Below are positions 1 to 7,581 of a stretch of 20,409 nucleotides of DNA, one piece after another. This DNA is from JAEZKC01 sp046538945. GTDB lineage: Bacteria > Fibrobacterota > Chitinivibrionia > Chitinivibrionales > Chitinispirillaceae. The stretch covers positions 1 through 20,409 of the forward strand of contig JBKHHW010000047.1 in assembly GCA_046538945.1 (NCBI GenBank), read 5' to 3'. The notes beneath the pieces were generated by a model, which worked only from the letters and a program-made list of their open reading frames with translations, was not told where the DNA came from and did not search any database. The first letter of the stretch is position 1, and the number at the start of each line of letters is the position of its first letter. A program made the translations under genes and the position numbers.

Positions 1-1230
1 CTGAACATTTTGGAAGCCACAGTTTCCGAAGGCATGTACAAAGTGGTAGTGGAAAACGGTGAGGCGATACCGCAGAAGGGCGATTTGATCCGGTTTAATC
101 CAGCCCATTCAATTACTGATCTTCCCGGAAATCCGGTACACGCTAATAACCGTTCGGTGCCTTTAGGGCTCCGGATTTCTCCGCCAAAGATAGTCAGTGC
201 CTTTTATCATGACAAAAATGCCGATGGTATTGTGGATTCAGCAACAATTGTCTGCAATAAAATCGTGAATGCTTCCGATGTCAAGAAAATGGTTCTGGAA
301 TGGGGCAGAGATGTTTCTGACAGTTTGGGAGAGAGCAGGTTTTCGCAGAATTCAGATTCCACGATGATCGGTGTTGATCTTGCCGGTGCGTTCCCCGGTG
401 TAGATATACGGACTGACAATTCCATGCAGCTGGAAATGTATTTTGAACAGTTTGACACTCCCGTTAAGGCTCTGGTTTCGGACGGGGCGGCACCGGTGCT
501 GATGAGTGCCACCTTGAAAGTCGGGGGTGTTTCAGAGACGGGAGAAGGGCTGAAGGATACGCTGGTGCTTGTGTACAGTGAGGGTATTTCTGATACTGCA
601 GAAGGCGTTAATCTTAGGTATTTCAATCTGAGGCAGGGTGAAACGGTATTCACCCCCGTATTGAATTATTCGGGAAAGAGAACCGAAGACGGTGCGTTGT
701 CTTATTTCTATCTGATTGAAGATCTTGTTTTCGACGGGTATCCTGAAGCTGGTGATTCCGTTTTCATCAATTCTCTTGCCAATTTCAGGGACGGCACAGA
801 TTTTCAGAATGCGCAGACAAATGAACTCAACAGACGCGTTCCGTTGAAAATCAAAGCAGCACCTATAGGTCTGAATGTGACTGTCAAACGGAATCCTTTC
901 AAGTTCGGAGATAACATCTACTTTGAGGAAGTGGGCCGTCATTCCGGTGTGCTGGTTGAGATAGACCCCGTTGTTAAGTTGAGGGATTTCGTTAAGCTTG
1001 AAGCCACTGTCGCGGTCTATGATAACCTGGGTAATGTCGTATTGTCCGAGACGGTAGAGCCAACTGACGGAAACCCCATTCTGTACTGGGAGTGGGATGG
1101 TTACAACAAATTTGGCCGGGCTGTCGGAACAGGTTCCTATATTGCCATATTCGACATAACCAAGACGACAGAATCGACGGAGCAAAGTGAAAAGGAAGTT
1201 ATCCAGAAGACGATTGCAGTGGTGAGATAG
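1..1230 (+). CDS. C-terminal part of a large surface/secreted protein with FlgD-type Ig-like domain
   Basis: The frame is open from base 1, so this is the 3' end of a longer gene whose true start lies outside the window. Numbering residues from the codon at base 10, two related segments can be seen. Each follows the pattern GD-x4-N ... N-x-R-x-VPL (GD at 24-25 with NNRSVPL at 46-52, and GD at 248-249 with NRRVPL near 274-279), which suggests repeated extracellular beta-sandwich modules. A segment with an Asp-rich D-x-N-A-D-G-x-V-D pattern (about 68-76) sits between them. Residues about 329-406 resemble the FlgD-like Ig domain found at the C-terminus of many secreted or cell-surface proteins, with WDGYNKFGRAVGTGSYIA as its hallmark. 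No catalytic motif is visible in this part. The likely role is a structural or adhesive surface protein; the N-terminal function cannot be judged. A strong terminator follows. Confidence 0.75.
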   Translation: MNILEATVSEGMYKVVVENGEAIPQKGDLIRFNPAHSITDLPGNPVHANNRSVPLGLRISPPKIVSAFYHDKNADGIVDSATIVCNKIVNASDVKKMVLEWGRDVSDSLGESRFSQNSDSTMIGVDLAGAFPGVDIRTDNSMQLEMYFEQFDTPVKALVSDGAAPVLMSATLKVGGVSETGEGLKDTLVLVYSEGISDTAEGVNLRYFNLRQGETVFTPVLNYSGKRTEDGALSYFYLIEDLVFDGYPEAGDSVFINSLANFRDGTDFQNAQTNELNRRVPLKIKAAPIGLNVTVKRNPFKFGDNIYFEEVGRHSGVLVEIDPVVKLRDFVKLEATVAVYDNLGNVVLSETVEPTDGNPILYWEWDGYNKFGRAVGTGSYIAIFDITKTTESTEQSEKEVIQKTIAVVR

Positions 1231-1255
1231 AAACCTTTCACGGTAGTTTGCTTGG

Positions 1256-1283
1256 AAGGGACCGGGTTTTCCGGTCCCTTTTT
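1256..1283 (+). terminator. Rho-independent terminator after the surface-protein gene
   Basis: A perfect GGGACCGG/CCGGTCCC stem (1258-1265 with 1271-1278), extendable by two A-T pairs, closes a 5-nt GTTTT loop and runs straight into a T tract (1279-1283). It lies 26 nt after the stop codon, which is ideal for ending the surface-protein transcript. Confidence 0.9.
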
Positions 1284-1324
1284 CACACCCAGGGCGCATC
1301 TACGGTTTCAGCTTTTTCTGATGG

Positions 1325-1365
1325 CCCGGAGGTGCAATTCAGACCCCGAAACAATGCACTCCGGG
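1325..1365 (+). other. Imperfect hairpin in the leader before the GT2 gene
   Basis: CCCGGA (1325-1330) pairs with TCCGGG (1360-1365) and GTGCA (1332-1336) pairs with TGCAC (1355-1359), with one bulged G and an 18-nt loop. It lies 110 nt upstream of the GT2 start and is followed by C-rich sequence rather than a T run, so it is not a standard terminator. It could be a leader structure or a protein-binding palindrome. The rest of 1284-1474 shows nothing I recognise. Confidence 0.4.
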
Positions 1366-1474
1366 ACCGCCCCCCTCCCTCTTCAAACATTTTTTCAAAT
1401 AACACTCTGGAAATGACGTATTTTTCCTCTCTGCCCCCTCGGGCGTATCCATTCACTTTTTCGGAGGTATTTTA

Positions 1475-2704
1475 GTGCTGGAAAGCATTATCGGTGAACA
1501 CCTGATCACAAAAGTTCTCTTTTTCGCCGCACTGGTCGTGGTTCTCGGGGACTTTGCCGCTACCATTTTCGCCATCCTGTATCAGCGCCTCATTTACAAC
1601 AAATTGATGCGTCCCAAGTACAGCGATTCCTTCAGCCCAAAATGCAGCATTATCGTACCATGCAAGGGTATCCCCAAAAATTTCGGTAAAAATCTGCGCG
1701 GATTTCTCGAACTCGATTACTCCGATTACGAAGTCATCTATGTCGTGGAGAGCCCTAATGATTCTGCTGTTCCGGAAATCAGAAACATCGTAGCCCAGGA
1801 CAGTAGGGCTAAACTGGTGGTTGCGGGAATCTCCACCGCATGTGCCCAGAAGAATCACAACATGTTGGCTGCTCTCAAGCAGGCGGACAGCCCCGATGTG
1901 TATGTGTTTGCAGATTCGGATATAAAACCGGGGGAAAACTGGCTCAAGGAAATTGTGCTCCCTCTGGAAAATCCTAAAATCACGGTCACCACAGGATTCA
2001 GATGGCTTGTTCCAGGCAAGGGGACTATCGGTGAGCTGACTCATTCTTATGTGAACATATTCATATATACCTGTTTCTGTGCTGCCTGCTATTTTGGCGG
2101 AGTTGGACTGTGGGGCGGTTCGATGGCCATTCGCAGAAAGGATTTCGAGGAGCTGGATGTGTGGGGAAAGTGGTCCAGGGCTGCCGTGGATGACATGAGT
2201 CTGTCCGCGGTGGTATTGAAGCAGGGTCGAAGAGCAGTTGTTGTGCCCTCTTGCGTTACTGTCACCGATGATCTGCTTCCCACTATGAAAAGTACGGTTG
2301 TCTGGTTTGAACGTCAGATCATGTTTCTCAAAGCATATCAGAGAGCTTTATGGATTTTTCCCACTCTACCCCTGGCACTCACTGCCGGTCTGCTTTTAAT
2401 GTTGTTTCCTTTTGCCCTGACGGTGTCTTTGGTGAGCGATTACAATTTCTGGCAGCTTGGTGGCGGGGTGGCCCTGATGTTTTATCTCGGGCATACGTTT
2501 ACCGCTCTTTTTTATCCGTTTTTGGGCAAAATGCCCTATTTCTCTAAATTTCTGCTACTGCAGCCGGTTCTTCGGTTAACTCATGTACTTTCGTATTTCA
2601 GAACGTACATGACCCGTTCCATTACGTGGGCCGGTATCAAATATCATTTGACCATTAACGGTGATGTGGATCGGATTGAGCGTCCTTCGGAGTTGATTGT
2701 CTGA
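1475..2704 (+). CDS. Membrane-bound family 2 glycosyltransferase
   Basis: This is a 409-residue processive-type GT2 enzyme that would transfer a sugar from a nucleotide donor on the cytosolic face of the membrane. An N-terminal TM helix (about 14-36) is followed by the GT-A core: SIIVPCKG at 58-65, a DSD metal/donor-binding motif at 147-149, GGSMAIRR at 214-221 and the DD of the third acidic motif at 239-240. Two or three TM helices lie at about 294-320, 326-350 and 358-375. The layout resembles ceramide-glucosyltransferase-like and related lipid glycosyltransferases. Where those enzymes carry (Q/R)xxRW, this protein has RQIMF (280-284), so the motif is degenerate. The GTG start is set by GGAGGT at 1463-1468, 6 nt upstream. 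The acceptor is unknown. purN follows after 25 nt, and the unrelated neighbours give no pathway clue. Confidence 0.8.
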   Translation: MLESIIGEHLITKVLFFAALVVVLGDFAATIFAILYQRLIYNKLMRPKYSDSFSPKCSIIVPCKGIPKNFGKNLRGFLELDYSDYEVIYVVESPNDSAVPEIRNIVAQDSRAKLVVAGISTACAQKNHNMLAALKQADSPDVYVFADSDIKPGENWLKEIVLPLENPKITVTTGFRWLVPGKGTIGELTHSYVNIFIYTCFCAACYFGGVGLWGGSMAIRRKDFEELDVWGKWSRAAVDDMSLSAVVLKQGRRAVVVPSCVTVTDDLLPTMKSTVVWFERQIMFLKAYQRALWIFPTLPLALTAGLLLMLFPFALTVSLVSDYNFWQLGGGVALMFYLGHTFTALFYPFLGKMPYFSKFLLLQPVLRLTHVLSYFRTYMTRSITWAGIKYHLTINGDVDRIERPSELIV

Positions 2705-2729
2705 TGTCCGGTCATGAAGGGAACGAGTG

Positions 2730-3353
2730 ATGTCTTTGCGATGTGCAGTTTTTGCTTCGGGTGGAGGAAGTAATTTCCAGGCGCTTCTGGACCGTCGGAA
2801 AAGTGGTGATCTGCATGCGGAATTTGTTCTGATGGTAGGGAACAACAGTAGAGCCGGCGCTTTCGAAAAGGCGCGCAGCAGCGGGATTCCGGTACTGCAT
2901 GCTGCACCGTCTCATTTTCCGGATGAAGGCTCATATGTGCAAGCCCTTTCGAATGCTCTTAAGGAGGTCAAAACTGAGCTGATTGTTCTGGCCGGTTACA
3001 TGAAGATGCTTCCCTCCGGAATTGTTCAGGAATATCATAACAGAATCGTGAACATTCATCCCGGGCTGCTTCCCGCCTTCGGTGGTAAGGGAATGTATGG
3101 AATGCACGTGCATCAGGCTGTTCTCGATTACGGCGCCAAGCTTTCAGGGGTGACGGTGCATTTTGTGGATGAGGAGTATGATCACGGTCCGGTAATTCTT
3201 CAGAAGGCGGTTCCGGTTTTGGATACCGATACACCTGTTGTCCTTGCTGCCCGGGTTCTTCAGGCTGAACATGATAATTACTGGCGTGCAGTTGAAGCAA
3301 TCGCCCAGGGTAAGATAACGGTGGAGGGAAGAAGGGTCAGGGGGGATGTCTGA
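2730..3353 (+). CDS. purN: Phosphoribosylglycinamide formyltransferase 1
   Basis: This 207-residue cytosolic enzyme transfers a formyl group from 10-formyltetrahydrofolate to GAR, giving FGAR, the third step of de novo purine synthesis. The SGGGSN phosphate-binding loop (10-15) is present. The catalytic triad expected from E. coli PurN (Asn, His, Asp) is seen as N108 and H110 in VNIHPGLLPAF and D151 in EEYDHGPVI. The length matches the family. I prefer the ATG at 2730, which lies 7 nt after GAAGGGA (2716-2722), over an in-frame GTG one codon earlier. The stop overlaps the rnhB start by 8 nt, so the two genes are almost certainly translationally coupled. No other purine gene is nearby. Confidence 0.95.
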   Translation: MSLRCAVFASGGGSNFQALLDRRKSGDLHAEFVLMVGNNSRAGAFEKARSSGIPVLHAAPSHFPDEGSYVQALSNALKEVKTELIVLAGYMKMLPSGIVQEYHNRIVNIHPGLLPAFGGKGMYGMHVHQAVLDYGAKLSGVTVHFVDEEYDHGPVILQKAVPVLDTDTPVVLAARVLQAEHDNYWRAVEAIAQGKITVEGRRVRGDV

Positions 3354-3993
3354 CCGTCGCTTCCGCGGAAAAACCAAGCCTGCTCTCTACAAGCATGACC
3401 GGGAAATATCCAACACGGGACTGAGGGTGGCAGGCGTGGATGAGGCTGGAAGAGGTCCTTTGGCAGGGCCGGTAGTGGCTGCAGTGGTGTGTCTTGATCT
3501 CGAAAAACCCATAAAAGGCATAGATGATTCCAAAAAACTGTCCAGGGCAAAACGGGAAGAGCTGTTCGAAAAAATTGTAAGCTCCGGTTGCAGGTATGCT
3601 GTAGGGATAGCTGATGCGCAGGAAGTCGACAGGATCAATATCCTTCAGGCAACCTTTACTGCCATGAAAAGAGCACTGGAGAAGTTGGAGGGGCTGTACG
3701 ATCTGCTTCTAGTGGATGGCAATCTTTTCATTCAGGGAATTTCAAGGGAAGTGCAGAGAACGGTTGTGGGCGGAGATGCTCTGAGCGCATCCGTTGCAGC
3801 TGCCTCCATAATAGCTAAAGTTACCAGGGACCGCATGATGGAAGAATATCATCTGGAGTATCCCGAATATGGATTTGACAGCAATAAGGGTTACGGTACT
3901 GAGTTTCACCGGGAGATGATCGAGCTGCACGGTCTCTGTCCGATCCACCGCAGAACGTTTTGTCACGCGGTTCAGATGACCCTTCCTCTGTAA
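3346..3993 (+). CDS. rnhB: Ribonuclease HII
   Basis: This 215-residue enzyme cuts the RNA strand of RNA-DNA hybrids and removes ribonucleotides misincorporated in DNA. The hallmark GVDEAGRGPLAGPVVAA (30-46) supplies D32 and E33. The other two acidic active-site residues expected in the family are present as D124 (LLVDGN) and D144 (VGGDALSASVAAASIIAK). The C-terminus carries the usual HRRTF element. About 25 residues precede the core, a modest and common extension. The ATG sits within the end of purN (8-nt overlap) behind a GGGTCAGGGGG tract that serves as ribosome-binding site. Confidence 0.95.
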   Translation: MSDRRFRGKTKPALYKHDREISNTGLRVAGVDEAGRGPLAGPVVAAVVCLDLEKPIKGIDDSKKLSRAKREELFEKIVSSGCRYAVGIADAQEVDRINILQATFTAMKRALEKLEGLYDLLLVDGNLFIQGISREVQRTVVGGDALSASVAAASIIAKVTRDRMMEEYHLEYPEYGFDSNKGYGTEFHREMIELHGLCPIHRRTFCHAVQMTLPL

Positions 3994-4051
3994 CGATATT
4001 ATTGTATCATCTGTTTTTCACTCACGAACGGTATGGAAAAGGAGAACATCG

Positions 4052-5356
4052 ATGGCCGAGGTTAAAGCTTTTAAGGGTTACAGGTATGCACTGACGAAAC
4101 CGGAGGATTTGGGTTTGTACACCGCACCGCCCTACGACATGATTGACGACTCAAAGGTGGAGCAGCTCTATTCCAAAGACCCGCACAATACTGTTCGGAT
4201 TATTCAGAACCGCAGAGAAGAGACCGATTCCGGAAACCGTGACCGCCATGTGAGGGCCGCTCAGTTTCTCGACGAGTGGACAAAGAGAGGTGTACTGGTT
4301 CGGGATGATGAGGATTCTGTGTACATATATCAGCAGAAATTCACGTTCGATGCGGGTGGAAAGCAGGTTACCCGTGAAAGAACTGGTGTGTGCCTGCTGG
4401 TGAAACTGGTGGATTTCGAAGAACAGGTGGTGTTCCCCCATGAGTATACTCTGTCCGGGCCCAAGCAGGACCGTTATGAGCTTATGGACACCACTCGTTC
4501 CAACACCGGGCAGATATTCGGACTTGCCACCGATGACAACGGCGAGCTATTCTCCGTGATAAAGGAAATGAAGGAGACGTTGAGTCCTGAAGGGGTTTTT
4601 ACTGATGAAAACGAAGTGACTCATACACTGTTCCGCTGCACCGATTCAGAACAGATTTCCCGTCTTATATCCCTGATGGGCAGCCGTACAATCCTCATCG
4701 CCGACGGGCACCATCGCTACGAAACAGCCCTGAGATTCTGCAGGGATCATCAGAACCCGGCTTTTTCCCATGTCATGATGACTCTGGTATCCATGGCTGA
4801 TCCCGGTCTTGTCATCAGACCTTTTCACCGTCTGGTCCGCAGAACAGAGCAGGGCAATCAGGTGGATATGAAAGCTGAGCTGGCGAAGTATTTCGACACG
4901 ACTCCGCTTGGGAAGGCTTCAACCGGGCGGGTGAACGAGGTGCTTGCCGACGATCCTTCAGTTGAGATTGTCTACTGGGACTGCGCGACGGGTGAACTTG
5001 TCGGTCTCAGGCTTAACGAGGATGGCGAGAGGTTCCTTTCCCGCACTCTGCCGGAGCGGTCGGATAGCTGGAAGCATCTGGATGTGTCAAAGATCAACGC
5101 GATCATCATAAACAAAATACTCGATCTCCCTCTGGACGGGCACGTGCTTCACGACATAGTCAATTATGTAAATGATGTCAAAGCGGGTGAGCAGCTGCTT
5201 TTAAAAGAGGGCGGATACTACGGAGGCTTTTTCATCAGACCGGTTTCAATATCAGTTGTTAATGAAACTGTTAAGGGTGGGGAGAGGATGCCTCAGAAGT
5301 CAACCAATTTTTTTCCCAAGCTATACGCCGGTTTGGTAATCAACAGGATGGAATAA
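4052..5356 (+). CDS. DUF1015 family protein
   Basis: This is a 434-residue soluble protein with no signal peptide. It begins with the typical KAFKGYRYALTKPEDL and TAPPYDM segments and has the family's signature ADGHHRYETAL at 217-227, a conserved His/Arg cluster likely to form an active site. The family is widespread in bacteria and some archaea; I know of no firmly established reaction, so none is assigned. The start is fixed by AAAAGGAG (4037-4044), 7 nt before the ATG. A 58-nt gap with no clear terminator separates it from rnhB, and the next gene starts on the base after its TAA, so it is cotranscribed with the membrane protein downstream. Confidence 0.85.
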   Translation: MAEVKAFKGYRYALTKPEDLGLYTAPPYDMIDDSKVEQLYSKDPHNTVRIIQNRREETDSGNRDRHVRAAQFLDEWTKRGVLVRDDEDSVYIYQQKFTFDAGGKQVTRERTGVCLLVKLVDFEEQVVFPHEYTLSGPKQDRYELMDTTRSNTGQIFGLATDDNGELFSVIKEMKETLSPEGVFTDENEVTHTLFRCTDSEQISRLISLMGSRTILIADGHHRYETALRFCRDHQNPAFSHVMMTLVSMADPGLVIRPFHRLVRRTEQGNQVDMKAELAKYFDTTPLGKASTGRVNEVLADDPSVEIVYWDCATGELVGLRLNEDGERFLSRTLPERSDSWKHLDVSKINAIIINKILDLPLDGHVLHDIVNYVNDVKAGEQLLLKEGGYYGGFFIRPVSISVVNETVKGGERMPQKSTNFFPKLYAGLVINRME

Positions 5357-6517
5357 GTGAAGTTATCCAGAATTTTGCAGTTTTCAGGGGGGCTTGCACT
5401 GGCAGGGGCGGGCCTCTATGTTTTCTTCGACAGTCTCGACATGTCTTCTCTTGTGGAGAAGATTTCAAAAACGAGCCCGTTTGTCCTTGTGGTTTGTGCT
5501 TTTCTTTCCGTGTTCACTCTCTGGTTGAGAGCACTAAGGTGGCACATTCTGCTGCCTTCGGCAGATAAGCCTGCACACAAATTGGGCCTTTTCCCCATTG
5601 TAACTATCGCCTATATGGTCAACAACATTCTGCCGGCACGCCTGGGCGAAGCTGCTCGCGTGCTGCTGCTCTGGAAGCGCAACGGGTATACCGTGGCCAC
5701 CAGCGTCGGTTCACTGGCGCTTGAGCGGGTGATTGATATACTGGTCTTTTCCTCTTTTTTCTTTTTGCCTGTTCTCTTGTCCGGCAATGTAAGAGAGTTG
5801 CTGGACGGAGCTAAGAATGGAAAAATTCTGATGCTGTTTGCCGGTGGGGCGGCACTGTTCTTTGTAGTGGCGTTGGTGCTTCTGTTCATATACTCTGTCC
5901 TACCGCGGCGGTTCAGCTCTGCCGCGGAGCGTCTCAACAGCTTGCTTCCTCCCAAAATCCAGAAGTTCGGGTGCAAAATCGGATCTGAGTTGATTTCGAA
6001 TCTGGACTGGGTGTTCTCAAAAGCTAAAGTGGTGAAAGTGGCACTGCTTTCCTATGCCGTTGCCTTCTGCTATTCTCTTATTCTTATCGTTCTTGCAGAC
6101 GATTTCGGCACTTTCGGGGTTTTCGAGAGTCTGTTCGGGCAGGCGTTTGCGGCATTCGGGGCTGCCATTCCACTCACGCCCGGTTTTGTGGGGACTCTTC
6201 ATGCCGCTCTGCTCCAGGGACTGACTTTTATCGGAGTAGATGCCGGCAAGGCCGGCGCAATGGTTATATTGTATCATGCGCTCTCGTATCTGCCTGTCAC
6301 CGTCCTGGGGCTCTTTTTTCTTTTTAGCATGAATGTTACAATCAGGGATATCACCGGGGCGGATGAGCAGATAAAGAAATCATCTTTAGAGGAAAGGGCT
6401 GAAAGTGGTCGTGAAGGACAAAGATCTGACGGTTGCTCAGGAGCTGTGCGAAACGCTTCTGGCTCTGAAGACGGAGATAGGCAAGAGGATCGTGGGGCAG
6501 CAGGAGGTGGTGGATGA
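5357..6517 (+). CDS. Lysylphosphatidylglycerol-synthase-TM/UPF0104-like integral membrane protein
   Basis: This polytopic inner-membrane protein belongs to the family named for the membrane half of MprF (lysyl-PG synthase), whose stand-alone members are often called flippase-like. Seen here are hydrophobic segments from residue 8 to about 326, the conserved NNILPARLGEAARVLLL block (89-105), RVID (124-127) and IPLTPGFVGTLHAALL (271-286). The aminoacyl-transferase half is absent, so a role in lipid or polyprenol-linked substrate movement is a family-based guess. The GTG start follows the upstream stop directly, with AGGA at 5345-5348. The last TM helix ends near 326 and family members usually stop soon after. 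Here the frame runs on for about 36 low-complexity Gly/Arg/Glu residues that lie inside the MoxR gene in another frame, so the tail from about 350 to 386 is suspect (stop loss or indel). Confidence 0.8.
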   Translation: MKLSRILQFSGGLALAGAGLYVFFDSLDMSSLVEKISKTSPFVLVVCAFLSVFTLWLRALRWHILLPSADKPAHKLGLFPIVTIAYMVNNILPARLGEAARVLLLWKRNGYTVATSVGSLALERVIDILVFSSFFFLPVLLSGNVRELLDGAKNGKILMLFAGGAALFFVVALVLLFIYSVLPRRFSSAAERLNSLLPPKIQKFGCKIGSELISNLDWVFSKAKVVKVALLSYAVAFCYSLILIVLADDFGTFGVFESLFGQAFAAFGAAIPLTPGFVGTLHAALLQGLTFIGVDAGKAGAMVILYHALSYLPVTVLGLFFLFSMNVTIRDITGADEQIKKSSLEERAESGREGQRSDGCSGAVRNASGSEDGDRQEDRGAAGGGG

Positions 6518-7400
6518 TCTTCTGGCCTGTTTTCTTGCGGGTGGACACTGCCTCATAACCGGGGTTCCGGGTCTTGCCAAGACGATGCTGGTGCAGAGTC
6601 TTGCCCGTTGTCTCGACCTGGCTTTCAACCGGATCCAGTTCACGCCCGATCTGATGCCTTCCGACATTACCGGCTCTGAAATCCTCATGGAGGAAAAGGG
6701 AAGCGGGCGCAGGGAGTTCAGATTTCTCAAAGGCCCCGTCTTTTCCAATATCGTTCTTGCGGATGAAATAAACCGGACTCCTCCTAAAACCCAGTCCGCA
6801 CTGCTCCAGGCCATGCAGGAGCAGGAGGTTACCTCATCCGGGGTCACCTATCCCCTGCCGCGCCCCTTCTGGGTTCTGGCCACTCAGAACCCTATCGAGC
6901 AGGAGGGGACCTATCCGCTCCCGGAGGCTCAGCAGGACCGCTTCATGTTCTCCATCGAAATGGACTATCCCGATGCGCAGTCCGAGTTGATGATTGCGCG
7001 CAATTCAACCGATTTCCAAAACGTTGAGCTCAAGCCGGTTATGCAGCAGGAAAAGATCTCCTCTTTCAGGGAACTTGTGAAGAGGGTGCCGGTGGCGGAT
7101 TCTGTTGTTCAGGCTGCGGTTAATCTTACACGCGCCACCAGACCGGCCTGTGATGAGTGTCCGCAAGGGGTGCGCAAGTATCTCACCTGGGGGGCGGGAC
7201 CCAGAGCGTCCCAGTTTCTTGTCCTTGCGGCCAAAGCGTTCGCGCTTCTTGACGGCAGGTCCACCCCGGATGTGCAGGATGTGAGCAGAGCCGCTTTTCC
7301 CGTGCTGAGACACAGACTGGTCCTTTCCTTTCATGGGGACGTGGAAGGGGTGAGCACCAACCAGATTATTAGAAAACTGCTTGAAAACTGTAAGATGTAA
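6405..7400 (+). CDS. MoxR-family AAA+ ATPase
   Basis: This 331-residue cytosolic ATPase belongs to a family thought to act as chaperones that help mature or activate partner protein complexes. Walker A GVPGLAKT is at 53-60, Walker B IVLADE with EINRTPPKTQSALLQAMQE at 116-139, sensor 1 LATQNPIEQEGTYPLPEAQ at 158-176, and DRF at 178-180 follows. The N-terminal IGKRIVGQQEVVDDLL (25-40) matches the family, supporting a GTG start at 6405 behind AGAGGA (6388-6393); a second GTG lies at 6411. The start is 113 nt inside the preceding gene. MoxR genes are usually followed by DUF58 and VWA-domain genes. None is present here; an ECF sigma factor follows after a structured gap, so the partner is not evident. 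Confidence 0.92.
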   Translation: MVVKDKDLTVAQELCETLLALKTEIGKRIVGQQEVVDDLLACFLAGGHCLITGVPGLAKTMLVQSLARCLDLAFNRIQFTPDLMPSDITGSEILMEEKGSGRREFRFLKGPVFSNIVLADEINRTPPKTQSALLQAMQEQEVTSSGVTYPLPRPFWVLATQNPIEQEGTYPLPEAQQDRFMFSIEMDYPDAQSELMIARNSTDFQNVELKPVMQQEKISSFRELVKRVPVADSVVQAAVNLTRATRPACDECPQGVRKYLTWGAGPRASQFLVLAAKAFALLDGRSTPDVQDVSRAAFPVLRHRLVLSFHGDVEGVSTNQIIRKLLENCKM

Positions 7401-7414
7401 GCAAGTTGTTGGAT

Positions 7415-7436
7415 AAGGAGTTGTTTTAATATGTAA
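7415..7436 (+). other. Shine-Dalgarno plus ATG-TAA start-stop element in the sigma-factor leader
   Basis: An AAGGAG box (7415-7420) is followed after 10 nt by ATG (7431-7433) and immediately by TAA (7434-7436), forming a minimal start-stop unit. It may be chance in AT-rich sequence, or it may hold or load a ribosome on the leader of the sigma gene. No homologous case is known to me for this locus. Confidence 0.2.
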
Positions 7437-7495
7437 AAATTTGGAATTTCTCACTGTAAATAGTAGTTTAAACGTATAAGTCAATCGGGTTTTAC

Positions 7496-7554
7496 GAACC
7501 GCGGGTCCCCGGCTAACCACTAAGTAGTTACAGGTCAGGGGAGTGTCGCGGTTC
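7496..7554 (+). promoter_or_regulatory. Nested hairpin leader upstream of the ECF sigma gene
   Basis: Three nested helices can be drawn: a perfect 8-bp GAACCGCG/CGCGGTTC (7496-7503 with 7547-7554), an inner TCCCC/GGGGA (7506-7510 with 7538-7542), and a TAAC/GTTA tip (7514-7517 with 7527-7530). The structure ends 13 nt before the GGGGGGA ribosome-binding site (7568-7574) of the sigma gene and lacks a T tract, so it is not an intrinsic terminator. It is placed to act as a 5'UTR regulatory or stabilising element. I could not match it to a riboswitch class I know. Confidence 0.45.
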
Positions 7555-7581
7555 TATGGAATAATTTGGGGGGAGCTTTCT

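Noticed and set aside
532..1299. 255-codon open frame on the minus strand opposite the surface-protein gene
   Set aside because: It lies almost wholly within a clear plus-strand coding region, has no family resemblance, and crosses the terminator.
7443..7480. ECF-type autoregulated promoter (GGAATTT near 7443) or a -10 at TATAAG 7475-7480
   Set aside because: No partner box with correct spacing could be found for either.
7543..7581. Upstream GTG start for the sigma factor
   Set aside because: It lies in the 3' arm of the leader hairpin with no ribosome-binding site, whereas ATG 7582 has an ideal one.
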